A stretch of 64,000 nt of DNA from Pelomonas parva (lineage in GTDB: Bacteria; Pseudomonadota; Gammaproteobacteria; Burkholderiales; Burkholderiaceae_C): contig NZ_JBIGHV010000003.1 in assembly GCF_043555835.1 (NCBI RefSeq), forward strand, positions 558,001 through 622,000. Direction: 5' to 3'. Every line of letters starts with the position of its first letter. Position 1 is the stretch's first letter. The notes under the pieces are model-generated. The model saw nothing but the letters and a program-made list of their open reading frames with translations, was not told the DNA's origin and did no database searches. Below, piece by piece: positions 23,683-33,800 of this stretch. The position numbers and the translations under genes were made by a program.

Positions 23683-23698
23683 TGGCCCGCCTCTTGCA
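23683..23698 (+). promoter_or_regulatory. Sigma-54 (-24/-12) promoter of the ABC efflux operon
   Basis: TGGCCCGCCTCTTGCA matches the consensus TGGCACG-N4-TTGCA at all but one defined position and has the required GG-N10-GC spacing. With C23697 as -12, transcription would start at about 23709, two bases before the ATG at 23711. The mRNA of the first permease would be practically leaderless. Confidence 0.82.
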
Positions 23699-23710
23699 GA
23701 AAGCGATGCC

Positions 23711-26185
23711 ATGACGCTGCTCACCTCCTCCACCCCCTGGCGCGGCGCCTGGCGACAGCTGCGCGCCGAGCCAGGCCCGGCGGCCCTCGTCATCGCCGGC
23801 CTGGCGCTGGGCCTGGCGCTCGCGCTGCTGACGGCCAGCTTCCTGCAGGACACGCTGTGGCCCGACGGCGACCTGCCCGAGCGCGACCGGCTCGTCACCT
23901 TCGAGTTCCGCGCGCGCGGCCCTGGCGGCATCACCACCGAGTGGTTCGGCGACGTGCCCTCGGTACCGCTGGCTGCGGGGCTGCGCGACACCGGCGCGCC
24001 GGTCGGCGCCATGAGCCGCGTGCTGGGAACGCAGCTGCTCTCACAGGCCGCAGATGACCAAGGCGGGCAGCGCAGCGCGCGGCTGAACATCGCGCTGGCC
24101 GATGCCGATGTGCAAGCCCTGTTTGGCATGCGCCCCTTGGCGGGCGACTTCGCGGCGGCGCTGTCGACGCCCGAAGGCGTCGCGCTGACGGCGCAGGCGG
24201 CCGAGCGGCTGTTCGGCACCCAGAGCGCGCTGGGCCGCACGTTCACGATCTCGCTGCCGCCGATGCCCGACGGCTCGCCTGCCGGCCAGTACGCGCTGAC
24301 CGTGAAGGCGGTGCTGCCCAACCCCAACCTGAATGGCACGCTGGTGTTCGATGCCCTCGCCGGCTTCCACGCGCCGGCCGCCAAGGCCTACCTGAAGATC
24401 TCGGACCACTGGTACCAGCCCAACGGCCGCCTGTTCGCCCGCCTGCAGCCCGGCGCCACGCCCGAGCAGCTGACCGGCCTGGCGCAGCGGCTGGCCGACC
24501 AGCAACCGCTGCCGCCCGGCTTCCCCTCCGACTTCCTGAAGGGCGGCGGCAAGGCGGCCTACCTGCGCGCGCTGCCGGTGCCAGACATCGGCCTGCACGG
24601 TGCGGGCAGCCCGCAGCGCCGGCTGCAGCTGGGCAGCCTCGCGGCGGCGGCCGCCGCGGTGCTTGCGCTGGCCGTCATCAACTTCGTCAACCTGTGGAGC
24701 GTGCGCACGCTCAAGCGCCAGCGCGAGATCGGCCTGCGCAAGTCGCTGGGCGCAGACGGCCGGCAGCTGGCCACCCAGTTCTTCGTCGAGGCGGTCGCCG
24801 TCGCGGGCCTGGCCGGCCTGGCTGGCCTGCTGCTGGCCTGGTGGGCCACGCCCTGGGCCGAGGTGCTGATGCAGCGCCAGTTCAGCGCGCCGGTGCTCAG
24901 CACCGCCATGGTGGCGCTGACCGCGCTGCTGTGCGTGGCCATCGCCGCGGTCAGCGCGCTGCCGCTGACCCTCATCGCGCTGCGTGTGCGGCCGGCCGAG
25001 TCACTGGCCGGTCGCAGCCACAACGAGGGCGCCGCCAGCCGCTGGCTGCGCCGGCTCATGACGACGCTGCAGTTCAGCGCCGCTGCAGTGTTCGCGTCGC
25101 TGGCGCTCACGGTGCTGTGGCAGGCCCGGCATGCCGGCGTCATGCCGCGCGGCTTCGACGTGGAGGACCGTGTGGCCGTGGACCTGCCCTGGCTGGCCCA
25201 GCCCGCGCAGACGATGGCCCTCGTCGAGCAGGTGCGCCGCTGGCCCGAGGTCATTGCCGTCGCCGCGGCCGACGATGTGCCGGGGCGCGACTTCTCCAGC
25301 TGGTACGGCGAGTTCCGCGGCGTGGGCGGCAGGTCGACGAGCCTGCGCATCGGGGTGGACTTCACGCCGGGCTATCTGCAGGTGTACGGCATGCGCGTCG
25401 TTGCCGGCCGGCTGTCGGCCGACCATGTGGCCGAGGCCGCGCAGCGCGCCGTCGTGCTGGACCGCAGCGCCGTTCAAGCGCTCGGCTTTGCCAGCCCCGA
25501 GGCCGCCGTGGGCCAGCAGCTGGGCACGGCGCCCAACATCGACGGCGGGCAGCCCGCCACGGTCGTGGCGGTCATCGACGACATCCGGCTGGAAGGCCCG
25601 CGCAGCCCACCCCAGCCGCACGCCATCCGGCCCGTGGTGGAGCGCGGCGCGGGCGTCATCGGCGTGCACACGCGCGACTCGCAGGCCACCCGCGCGAAGC
25701 TGGCGGTGCTGGTGCGCGAGCGCTTTCCGGACGTCCACGTCGACGCACTGCCGGTGCGCGACATGCTGCTGCAGAAGGTGGCCGACGATGCGCGGCTGGG
25801 CCGCCTGATCGCCATCGCCGGCCTGCTGGCGCTGGGCCTGGCGGCCGTGGGCATCTACGCGCTGGCCGCCTACACGCTGCGCCGTCGCGAGCGTGAGATC
25901 GTGCTGCGCAAGCTTCATGGGGCCGGGGCCGGTGCGGTGGCGGGACTGCTGGTGCGCGAGTTCGCCGGCGTGCTGGCCGTGGCCTGCGCGATCGCGCTGC
26001 CGGTGGCGGCCTGGCTGTCGCAGCGCTACCTCGCGGACTTCGTCGAACGCGCGCCCGTGGGGCCGGGGTCGGCGTGGGTGTTGCTGGCGTCCGTGGCGCT
26101 GCTGGCGTTGGTCACGGCGGTGGCCGTGGCCCGGCACCTGCGCGCGGCACTCGCCATCCGACCCTTGCAAGCGCTGCGCGGCTGA
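23711..26185 (+). CDS. MacB/FtsX-like ABC transporter permease (copy 1)
   Basis: 824-residue inner-membrane protein. One N-terminal helix (about 24-44, VIAGLALGLALALLTASFL), a large periplasmic MacB-type domain, three helices around 315-440, a second periplasmic domain, and three C-terminal helices: the eight-helix duplicated FtsX layout. The cytoplasmic motifs RQREIGLRKSLGADGRQL and RREREIVLRKLHGAG are the coupling segments for the ATPase. The start at 23711 has no ribosome site, consistent with a leaderless mRNA; its paralogue begins with the same residues. Followed after 36 bp by a paralogue. Confidence 0.92.
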   Translation: MTLLTSSTPWRGAWRQLRAEPGPAALVIAGLALGLALALLTASFLQDTLWPDGDLPERDRLVTFEFRARGPGGITTEWFGDVPSVPLAAGLRDTGAPVGAMSRVLGTQLLSQAADDQGGQRSARLNIALADADVQALFGMRPLAGDFAAALSTPEGVALTAQAAERLFGTQSALGRTFTISLPPMPDGSPAGQYALTVKAVLPNPNLNGTLVFDALAGFHAPAAKAYLKISDHWYQPNGRLFARLQPGATPEQLTGLAQRLADQQPLPPGFPSDFLKGGGKAAYLRALPVPDIGLHGAGSPQRRLQLGSLAAAAAAVLALAVINFVNLWSVRTLKRQREIGLRKSLGADGRQLATQFFVEAVAVAGLAGLAGLLLAWWATPWAEVLMQRQFSAPVLSTAMVALTALLCVAIAAVSALPLTLIALRVRPAESLAGRSHNEGAASRWLRRLMTTLQFSAAAVFASLALTVLWQARHAGVMPRGFDVEDRVAVDLPWLAQPAQTMALVEQVRRWPEVIAVAAADDVPGRDFSSWYGEFRGVGGRSTSLRIGVDFTPGYLQVYGMRVVAGRLSADHVAEAAQRAVVLDRSAVQALGFASPEAAVGQQLGTAPNIDGGQPATVVAVIDDIRLEGPRSPPQPHAIRPVVERGAGVIGVHTRDSQATRAKLAVLVRERFPDVHVDALPVRDMLLQKVADDARLGRLIAIAGLLALGLAAVGIYALAAYTLRRREREIVLRKLHGAGAGAVAGLLVREFAGVLAVACAIALPVAAWLSQRYLADFVERAPVGPGSAWVLLASVALLALVTAVAVARHLRAALAIRPLQALRG

Positions 26186-26221
26186 GCGTTGCGCCGACTC
26201 CCCCTGTTCCCAACCCTGGCC

Positions 26222-28699
26222 ATGACCCTGCTCACCTCCTCCACCTCCTGGCGCGGCGCCTGGCGCCAGCTGCGCGCCGAGCCCGGCCCCGCCGCCCTCG
26301 TCATCGCCGGCCTGGCGCTGGGCCTGGCGCTCACGTTGCTGACCGTCGGCTTCCTGCGCGACACGCTGTGGCCCGACGCCCACCTGCCCGAGGCAGAGCG
26401 CCTGGTCGCCTTCGAGTGGAAGGTGCGCCAGCCCGGCGGTGCCACCAGCGAGTGGTACCGCGACGTGCCCACCACGCCACTGAACCTCGCGCTGCGCGAC
26501 ACCGGCGCGCCGGTGAGCGAGATGAGCCGCGTCATCTACTTCCCGCTGCTGATGAGCGCGGTCGACGCGCAGGGCGTGCAACGCCATGCGCGGCTGGCCT
26601 CCATCCTGGCCGACCCCGACATCGAAGCGCTGTTCGGCATCCAGCCCATCGCCGGCGACCTGCGGGCGGCGCTCAGCTCGCCCGACGGCGTGGCGCTGAC
26701 CGAGCAGAGCGCGAACAAGCTCTTCGGCACGACGAACGTCGTCGGCCGGCCCATGGCGGTCACCACCACGGCGGGCGAGCCCGGCCGGGCGCAGACGCAG
26801 ACGATCACGCTGACCGTCATGGCCGTCATCCCCTCGCCCAGCCTGAACTCCACGCTGATCTACGACGCCATCGCCGGCTTCAATGCGCCGGCCGCCAAGG
26901 GCTACGTCAGCAGCTACTCGATGTGGAGCTGGGGCAACGGCCGCCTCTACGCCCGCCTCAAGCCCGGCGCCACGGCCACGCAGGTGGGCGACCTCGCCCA
27001 GCGGCTGTTCGAAAAACAGCCGGTGCCGGAGGGCATGCCGGCCGACTTCCTGAAAGGTGGCGGCGCCTGGGCCTATCTGCGCGCGCTGCCGGCGCTGGAC
27101 ATCGGCCTGCACGGCGCCGGCAGCCCGGACCGCCGCCTGCGGCTGGGCAGCCTGGCTGCAGCAGCGGCCGGCGTGCTGGCGCTGGCCATCATCAACTTCA
27201 TCAACCTGTGGAGCGTGCGCACGCTGAGGCGCCAGCGCGAGATCGGCCTGCGCAAGTCGCTCGGTGCGGGCGCGAGGGCGCTGGCTGCACAGTTCTTCGT
27301 GGAGGCGCTCGCCGTGGCCGGCCTGGCGGGTGTGCTGGGCCTGCTGCTGGCCTGGTGGGCCACGCCGGCCGTGTCGGTGCTGATGCAGCACAGCTTCGAG
27401 ACGCCGGTGTTGTCGCCCGTCATGGTGGCGCTGACCGTGTTGTTGTGCGCATCAATAGCGGCTTTGAGCGCGCTGCCGCTGACGCGCATCGCGCTGCGCG
27501 TGCGGCCCGCCGAATCGCTGGCCGGCCGCAGCCACAGCGAGGGCGCGGCCAGCCGCTGGCTGCGCCGCGTGATGACGACGGTGCAGTTCGGTGCCGCCGC
27601 GCTGTTCGCCGCGCTGGCCCTCACCGTGGGCTGGCAGACGCAGCACGTGGCCGACATGCCGCGCGGCTTCGACATCGCCAACCGCCTCGCCGTGGACCTG
27701 CCGCCCGAGGCGCTGCCCGCGCAGGTGCAGTCGCTGCTGGCGCGCATCCACGGCTGGCCCGAGGTCATCGCGGCGGCGGTGTCGCCCGATGTGCCGGGCC
27801 GCGACTGGAGCAAGTGGTTCTCCGAGTTCCGCAGCGCCAAAGGCCAGCCCGTCCACCTGCGCGTCGGCCTCGAGTTCACGCCGGGCTGGCTGCAGCTCTA
27901 CGGCGTGCGCGTGCTGGCCGGCCAGCTGACGGCCGACCACCGCGCCGAGGCGGCGCAGGGCGGCGCGGTGCTGGACCGCAGCGCGGTCACGGCGCTGGGC
28001 TTTGCCAGCCCCGCAGCCGCCATCGGCCAGACGGTGGCCGTGAACAAGCACTTCCGCAACGGCCAGCCGGTCACCATCGTCGCCGTTGTCGACGACCTGC
28101 GCTTCGACCGCCCGCGCCTGCCGCAGTCGCCCAACCTGCTGATGCCCGTGGCCGAGCACGGCAGCGGCGTCATCAGCGTGCACAGCCGCGAGCCCGCCGA
28201 GACGCGCCGCAAGCTGGCCGCCCTCGTCAACCAGATGCTGCCCGCCGCGCAGGCGCAGGTGCTGTCGGTGCGCGAGCACCAGGCCACCACGATGGCGGAG
28301 GACACGCGCCTGGGCACGCTCATCGCCGTCACCGGCGCGCTGGCCTTGCTGCTGGCGGCCGTGGGCATCTACGCGCTGGCCGCCTACACGCTGCGCCGCC
28401 GCGAGCGCGAGATCGTGTTGCGCAAGCTGCATGGGGCGGGGGCCAGTGCCGTGGCAGGGCTGCTGGTGAAGGAGTTTGCCGGCGTGCTTGCGGCGGCCTG
28501 CGTCGTCGCGCTGCCGGTGGCGGCCTGGCTCACGCAGCTCTACCTCGGCGGCTTTGTCGAGCGCGCGCCGGTGGGGCCGGGGTCGCTGTGGGTGTTGCTG
28601 GCGGCGGTCGCGCTGCTGGCTGCCGTCACGGCCGTGGCGGTGGCTCGGCATCTGCATGCGGCGCTGGCGTTGCGGCCTCTGCAGGCATTGAGAGGATGA
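26222..28699 (+). CDS. MacB/FtsX-like ABC transporter permease (copy 2)
   Basis: 825-residue paralogue of the preceding permease, similar along the whole length (both start MTLLTSST.WRGAWRQLRAE and end with RPLQALRG). It has the same helix and periplasmic-domain order and the same coupling motifs. The periplasmic parts diverge most, suggesting a heterodimer or different contacts with the adaptor. No clear ribosome site at 26222. The ATG of the adaptor gene overlaps its stop (ATGA). Confidence 0.92.
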   Translation: MTLLTSSTSWRGAWRQLRAEPGPAALVIAGLALGLALTLLTVGFLRDTLWPDAHLPEAERLVAFEWKVRQPGGATSEWYRDVPTTPLNLALRDTGAPVSEMSRVIYFPLLMSAVDAQGVQRHARLASILADPDIEALFGIQPIAGDLRAALSSPDGVALTEQSANKLFGTTNVVGRPMAVTTTAGEPGRAQTQTITLTVMAVIPSPSLNSTLIYDAIAGFNAPAAKGYVSSYSMWSWGNGRLYARLKPGATATQVGDLAQRLFEKQPVPEGMPADFLKGGGAWAYLRALPALDIGLHGAGSPDRRLRLGSLAAAAAGVLALAIINFINLWSVRTLRRQREIGLRKSLGAGARALAAQFFVEALAVAGLAGVLGLLLAWWATPAVSVLMQHSFETPVLSPVMVALTVLLCASIAALSALPLTRIALRVRPAESLAGRSHSEGAASRWLRRVMTTVQFGAAALFAALALTVGWQTQHVADMPRGFDIANRLAVDLPPEALPAQVQSLLARIHGWPEVIAAAVSPDVPGRDWSKWFSEFRSAKGQPVHLRVGLEFTPGWLQLYGVRVLAGQLTADHRAEAAQGGAVLDRSAVTALGFASPAAAIGQTVAVNKHFRNGQPVTIVAVVDDLRFDRPRLPQSPNLLMPVAEHGSGVISVHSREPAETRRKLAALVNQMLPAAQAQVLSVREHQATTMAEDTRLGTLIAVTGALALLLAAVGIYALAAYTLRRREREIVLRKLHGAGASAVAGLLVKEFAGVLAAACVVALPVAAWLTQLYLGGFVERAPVGPGSLWVLLAAVALLAAVTAVAVARHLHAALALRPLQALRG

Positions 28700-29958
28700 G
28701 CGCTGTGCTGACGTCCGGCGCCGCGATGGACCGCCGCGTGGTGCTGCCGCGCCGCTATGGCCTGGTCGTGCTGGCCGTCGTGGCCGCGCTGGCTGCGGCC
28801 CTGCTGCTGGTGCGCTATTGGCCGCGCGGCGTGCCGGTGTCGCGCGCCGATGTGGAGATCGCTGCGGCCAAGCCCGGCGCCTTCCGCGACGTCGTCATCG
28901 GCCGCGCGACCGCTTTGCCGCTGCAGTCGGTGCTGCTGGACGCCTCCGAGGAAGGCCGCGTCGAGCAGGTGTTGGTCAAGGACGGCGAGCGCGTCGAGGC
29001 GGGCCAGCTGCTGGTCGTGCTCAGCAGCAGCCAGCGCGCGCAGGAATTGATTGCCCGCTCCGCCGAGGCCGCCCAGCAGCTGGCCAACCTTGCCACCTTC
29101 CGCGCCGGCCTGATCCAGGCACAGGCCGCGCAGCGCCGCGAGCTGACGCAAGGCGAGTTCGAGCTGGAGCGCCTGGGCCGCCTGCACCAACGCAATGTCG
29201 ACCTGGCCGCCCAGGGCTTCCTGTCACCCTCGGCGCTGGAGGACTCGGCCGACAAGCTGGCCCTGGCCCGGCGCCTGTTCGCGCAGCTGCAGGCCGATGG
29301 GCGCGAGGAGCAGCGCACGCGCGAACAGTCCGTGCAGGCCATGCAGCGTGTCGTGACCGATCTCGACCAGCGCCTGGCCGCCATGCGCACCGCCAGCGAA
29401 GGCCTGGCCGTGCGCGCGCCGGTGGCCGGCCGCGTGACCGGCCTGACGCTGCAGGTCGGCGAGAGCCTGCGCAGCGGCACGCGCATCGCCCGGCTGGACA
29501 GCCTGGGCCGCTTCAAGCTGGAGCTGCGGCTGGACGAGTTCCACCTCGGCCGCGTGCGCGAGGGCCTGGCTGCCACGCTGGCCCACGGCGGTCGCGAGCA
29601 CGCGCTGCACGTGGCCCGCATCGACCCGCAAGTCAAGGACGGGCGCTTCTCTGCCGAGCTGGTGTTCGACGCCGACCCGCCGCCGCTGCAGGTCGGCCAG
29701 GGCCTGGACGTGCGCCTGACGCTCGGCGAGGCCAGCCAGGCGCTGCTGCTGCCCGACCGCGGCTTCTACGCCGACACCGGCGGCGCCTGGGCCTTCGTGC
29801 TGGACGCCGACGGCCGCCACGCCCAGCGCCGCGAACTGAAGCTCGGTCGCCGCGCCGATGGCGTCGTCGAAGTGCTCGGCGGCCTGCGGCCCGGCGAGCA
29901 GGTCGTCGTCTCCCCTTACCGCGCTCTCACCGGCGCCACCTCAATCCAACTGCATTGA
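28696..29958 (+). CDS. HlyD/MacA-type periplasmic adaptor subunit
   Basis: 420-residue membrane-fusion protein. N-terminal anchor helix about 21-41 (YGLVVLAVVAALAAALLLV), a split biotinyl-lipoyl domain (EEGRVEQVLVKDGERVEAGQ, and later GLAVRAPVAGRVTGLTLQVG), a long coiled coil between them (about 105-225) and a beta-barrel plus membrane-proximal domain. It would link the permeases to an outer-membrane TolC-like channel, which is not encoded here. Translationally coupled to the second permease by an ATGA overlap; an alternative start is Met11. Confidence 0.92.
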   Translation: MSAVLTSGAAMDRRVVLPRRYGLVVLAVVAALAAALLLVRYWPRGVPVSRADVEIAAAKPGAFRDVVIGRATALPLQSVLLDASEEGRVEQVLVKDGERVEAGQLLVVLSSSQRAQELIARSAEAAQQLANLATFRAGLIQAQAAQRRELTQGEFELERLGRLHQRNVDLAAQGFLSPSALEDSADKLALARRLFAQLQADGREEQRTREQSVQAMQRVVTDLDQRLAAMRTASEGLAVRAPVAGRVTGLTLQVGESLRSGTRIARLDSLGRFKLELRLDEFHLGRVREGLAATLAHGGREHALHVARIDPQVKDGRFSAELVFDADPPPLQVGQGLDVRLTLGEASQALLLPDRGFYADTGGAWAFVLDADGRHAQRRELKLGRRADGVVEVLGGLRPGEQVVVSPYRALTGATSIQLH

Positions 29959-29962
29959 CACC

Positions 29963-30646
29963 ATGTTCAAGCTCAAGCACCTCACCAAGACCTTCCACAC
30001 CGGCGACATCGAGACCACGGCGCTGGACCACATCGATCTCGACATCGAGGCCGGTGAGTACCTCGCCATCACCGGCCCCTCGGGCTGCGGCAAGTCCACG
30101 CTGCTGGGCATCCTGGGCCTGCTGGACGCGCCCAGCGGCGGCGAGTACTGGTTCGACGGCCACAACGTGGCGGGCTGGAACGAGAAGCAGCTCAACACGC
30201 TGCGGCGCGGCCGCATCGGCTTTGTCTTCCAGAGCTTCAACCTCATCGACGACCTGAACGTGGCGGAGAACATCGGGCTGGCGCTGGAGTACGGCGAGTT
30301 GCCGGCGCGTGAGCGACGTGCGCGTGTGGTGGAGGTGATGGAGCGCCTGGGCTTGTCGCATCGCGCTTCACATCGGCCGAGCCAGCTGAGCGGCGGGCAG
30401 CAGCAGCGCGTGGCCATTGCGCGCGCCATTGCGGCGCGGCCGGCCTTGTTGCTCGCCGACGAACCGACGGGGAATCTCGACAGCGCCCATGGCGCCGAGG
30501 TGATGCGCATCCTGCGTGAGCTGAATGCGGACGGCACGACGCTGGTGATGGTGACCCACTCGCTGGAACATGCGGCGCAGGCGTCGCGCACGTTGCGGCT
30601 GCTGGATGGGCGGGTGGTGGTGGATGCGGTGGCGGCGGTGGTTTGA
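29963..30646 (+). CDS. MacB/LolD-type ABC transporter ATPase
   Basis: 227-residue ATP-binding subunit that drives the two permeases. Walker A GPSGCGKST, Q-loop FVFQSFNLIDDLNVAEN, signature LSGGQQQRVAIARA, Walker B LLLADEPTGNLDS and switch His in VTHSLEHA are all intact. The N-terminus (LKHLTKTFHTGDIETTALDH) is typical of the LolD/MacB type. It begins four bases after the adaptor stop. Last gene of the sigma-54-controlled operon. Confidence 0.96.
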   Translation: MFKLKHLTKTFHTGDIETTALDHIDLDIEAGEYLAITGPSGCGKSTLLGILGLLDAPSGGEYWFDGHNVAGWNEKQLNTLRRGRIGFVFQSFNLIDDLNVAENIGLALEYGELPARERRARVVEVMERLGLSHRASHRPSQLSGGQQQRVAIARAIAARPALLLADEPTGNLDSAHGAEVMRILRELNADGTTLVMVTHSLEHAAQASRTLRLLDGRVVVDAVAAVV

Positions 30647-30864
30647 AGGGTCGCGTTCATCTGTGAGGGGCTGGGCCTCGCCAAGAGCCATTCCTTCATA
30701 GATGCAACGCTGCCGGCACGCCCTGCGCGCGCCATGAAGAGACCGAACGCATCCGCGCCCAGCGTGAATTCATGCCGCACCGGCGGCCCCAGTTGAGCCG
30801 CCTGTTGGACGACTGACGCCCAGGCGCCAGCCCCAGCCACACCGGCCGCTTAGCATTCGCGCCC

Positions 30865-33800
30865 ATGTCCCCCCTAGTTCGTGGTCTTGCCAGCCTGCTC
30901 GCCGCCTTTGCCTTCTGCGCGGCCCAGGCCGAGCCCGGTGCCGGCCCGCTGGAGGTGCAGTTCCGCAGTGTCGCCGTGCCGCAGAACTCGGTGCCGTCGA
31001 TCGCCCAGGACCGGGCAGGCTTCATGTGGGTCGCCACAGCCAAAGGCTTGACGCGCTACGACGGCTACCGGCTGCGGCCCGTCGAGCTGGCCGGCGACAC
31101 GGCGGCCCGGCGCAGCCTGGGCTGGGTGCGGGCGCTGGCGCCGGCGGCCGATGGGCGCATGTGGATAGGCACCGAGTTCCAGGGCCTGGTGGCCTACGAC
31201 CCTGCGCAGGACCGCGTCGAGCGCCATGCCGCCGGCGCACCGCAGGCGCCCATCCGCGCCGTGGCGGCGGCGCCCGACGGCGCTGTCTGGGTGGGCACCA
31301 TCGGCCGCGGCCTGTACCGCTACGAACCCGGCACCAAGAAGGTCGAGCCGCAGACGCTGACCTGGCAGGGCGAGGCCGAGCACCGCGTGCTGGCCCTGCA
31401 TGCGGGCGCCGACGGCACGGTCTGGGCCGCCCACTGGCGCGGCCTGGCGCGGCGCGTGAAGGGCGGCTGGCAGGACGTCCCTTTGCCCGACTTGCCGAAC
31501 GGCGTGCCCGTGCTCGCGCTGGCCCAGGACCGCAGCGGGCGCCTGTGGCTGGGCACGCAAGGCGGTCACGTGGGCGTGGTCGAGCAAGGCCGGGTGCGCT
31601 GGGTGCTGGCGCTGGGCATGCCCGTGCAGGCGCTGGCGGAGGACGCCGACGGCCGGCTGTGGGTGGGCAGCAAGAACGGCGTCTACTGGGTGGACGCGGC
31701 CAGCGGCGTCGTCGAGGCGCGCCTGCGCCACGACCCGCGCCGCGCGCTGGGCCTGGCCGGCAACGACATCAGCGGCCTGTTGCGCGACCGCAGCGGCGCG
31801 ATGTGGGTCAGCGGCTACGGCCTGGGCCTGCAGCGCCACCTCAGCCACCCAGCTCTGGCCGTGCGCGGCCCGGATGCCGATGTGGCCGACCCCGCGAGCT
31901 CGCTCGTCGAGGCCGATGTGCGCGCCGTGCTGGCGCTGAAGAACGGCGAGGTGCTCAGCGCCACGCAGACCGGCCAGCTGGTGCGCCTGGACGGCCGCCC
32001 CGGCCGCGACCTGGCCACGCTGGGCGCCTGGCCCCGCGAGCGGCGCAGCGTGGTCGAGAACCTGGCCGAGGCGGCGGACGGCAGCCTGTGGATGGCCGCC
32101 GCCGGCCGCCTGGAGCACCGCTCGGCAGACGGCCGCCTGCTGCACGACTGGCCGCTGGACGGCGGCCGTGCCCAGCAACTGCTGCTGCGCTCGGACGGGA
32201 GCGTCTGGCTCGGCATGCAGGAGGGGCTGTACCGCCTCGCTGGCGTCGACGCGCCGGCGCTGGAGCGCGTGCACCTGGCGGGTGGCGCCAGGCTGCACGG
32301 CGGCATCTATGTGCTGCGCCAGGCGCCGGACGGGTGCTTGTGGGTCGGCGGCCAGCAAGGCCTGCTGCGCGAACAAGAGGCCGGGGGCGCGCTGCAGACC
32401 GTGCCGCAAGCCCCCGGCGAAGGCCTGGGCAGCCCCGCCGTCATGGCCTTGCTGTGGACGCGCGACGGCCGGCTCTGGGTGGACACGACGGCCGTCGGCC
32501 TGCACCGCCTCAAGGGCTGGGACAGCCAGGGCCGCGCGCGCTTCGAGGGCATCAGCGAGCGCCACGGCGTGGAGGGCGTGTTCGGCGGCCACCTGCACGA
32601 AGACGCGCGGGGCCGCATCTGGAGCCAGCTCAACGTCTACGACCCCAAGGCCGACCGGCTGGACAGCTTCGGCGCCGCCGAGGGCGCCAACTTTGGCAGC
32701 TTCTGGTTCTTCGCCAGCACCGAGCTGCCTGGCGGCGGCCTGCTGTTCGGCGGCAGCCGCGGCCTGCTGCGCGTGCAGCCCCAGGCCTGGCAGGCCGACG
32801 CCGGCAACCCGCCGCTGGTCATCAGCGGCCTGCGCGTGAACGGCCAGCCCTGGGCGCCGCCACGCACGCCGGCCGAGGCGCTGACGCTGCCGCCGGACAA
32901 GCGCACGCTGTCCGTCGAGTTCGCGGCGCTGGACTATGCCGACCCCACCCGCCTGCGCTACGAATACCGGCTGGAGGGCCTGGACGAGGGCTGGACGCGC
33001 GTGGACGCCACCGGCCGCAACCCCAGCTTCGGCCCGCTCAAGCCCGGCCACTACACGCTGCAGGTGCGCGCCACGGCCCACCAGGCGTTGTGGGGCGACG
33101 AGGTGCTGGCTCTGCCCATCACGCTGCAGCCGGCCTGGTGGGAGACCAACCTGGCGCGCGCCGGCGGCCTGATGGCGGTGCTGGCTGGCATCTGGGGCTG
33201 GACGCGCTGGCGCACCCGCCAGCTCCGCCGGCGCGAGGCCGAGCTGGAGGCGCTGGTGGACGAGCGCACGGCGGAGCTGCGTGAGCTAAGCGTCACCGAC
33301 GCGCTGACTGGTCTGGGCAACCGCCGCCACCTGGAGCTGCGCCTGGACGACGACCTGGCGCTGTGCCTGCGCCGCTTCGAGACGACCGATGCCAAGGGCC
33401 CCGGCCCGGACGCCGACCTGCTGCTGATGCTGCTGGACCTGGACCACTTCAAGCGCGTCAACGACCTGCACGGCCACGCGGCCGGCGATGCGGTGCTGGT
33501 TCAGCTGGCCGAGCGGCTGCGCGGCGTCTTCCGCGAGACGGATTCGCTGGTGCGCTGGGGCGGCGAGGAGGTGCTGGTGCTGGCCCGTGAGACCGAGCGC
33601 CGCGACGCCCCCGAGCTGGCCGCACGCGTCTGCGCCGCCGTGCGCGACCGGCCGTTCGACATCGGCCCGGGCCAGACCGTGCAGGTCACCCTGTCCATCG
33701 GCTTCTGCGCCTTCCCGCTGGACCCGCGCCACCCGCGCCTGTGGGACTGGCGCGCCTGCCTGGCGCTGGCGGACTCGGCGCTGTATGCCGCCAAGGCGCA

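Noticed and set aside
25001..27391. 796-codon leftward open frame across the two permease genes
   Set aside because: Low-complexity His/Gln/Arg-rich translation with no ribosome site; both permeases on the other strand have complete family motifs.
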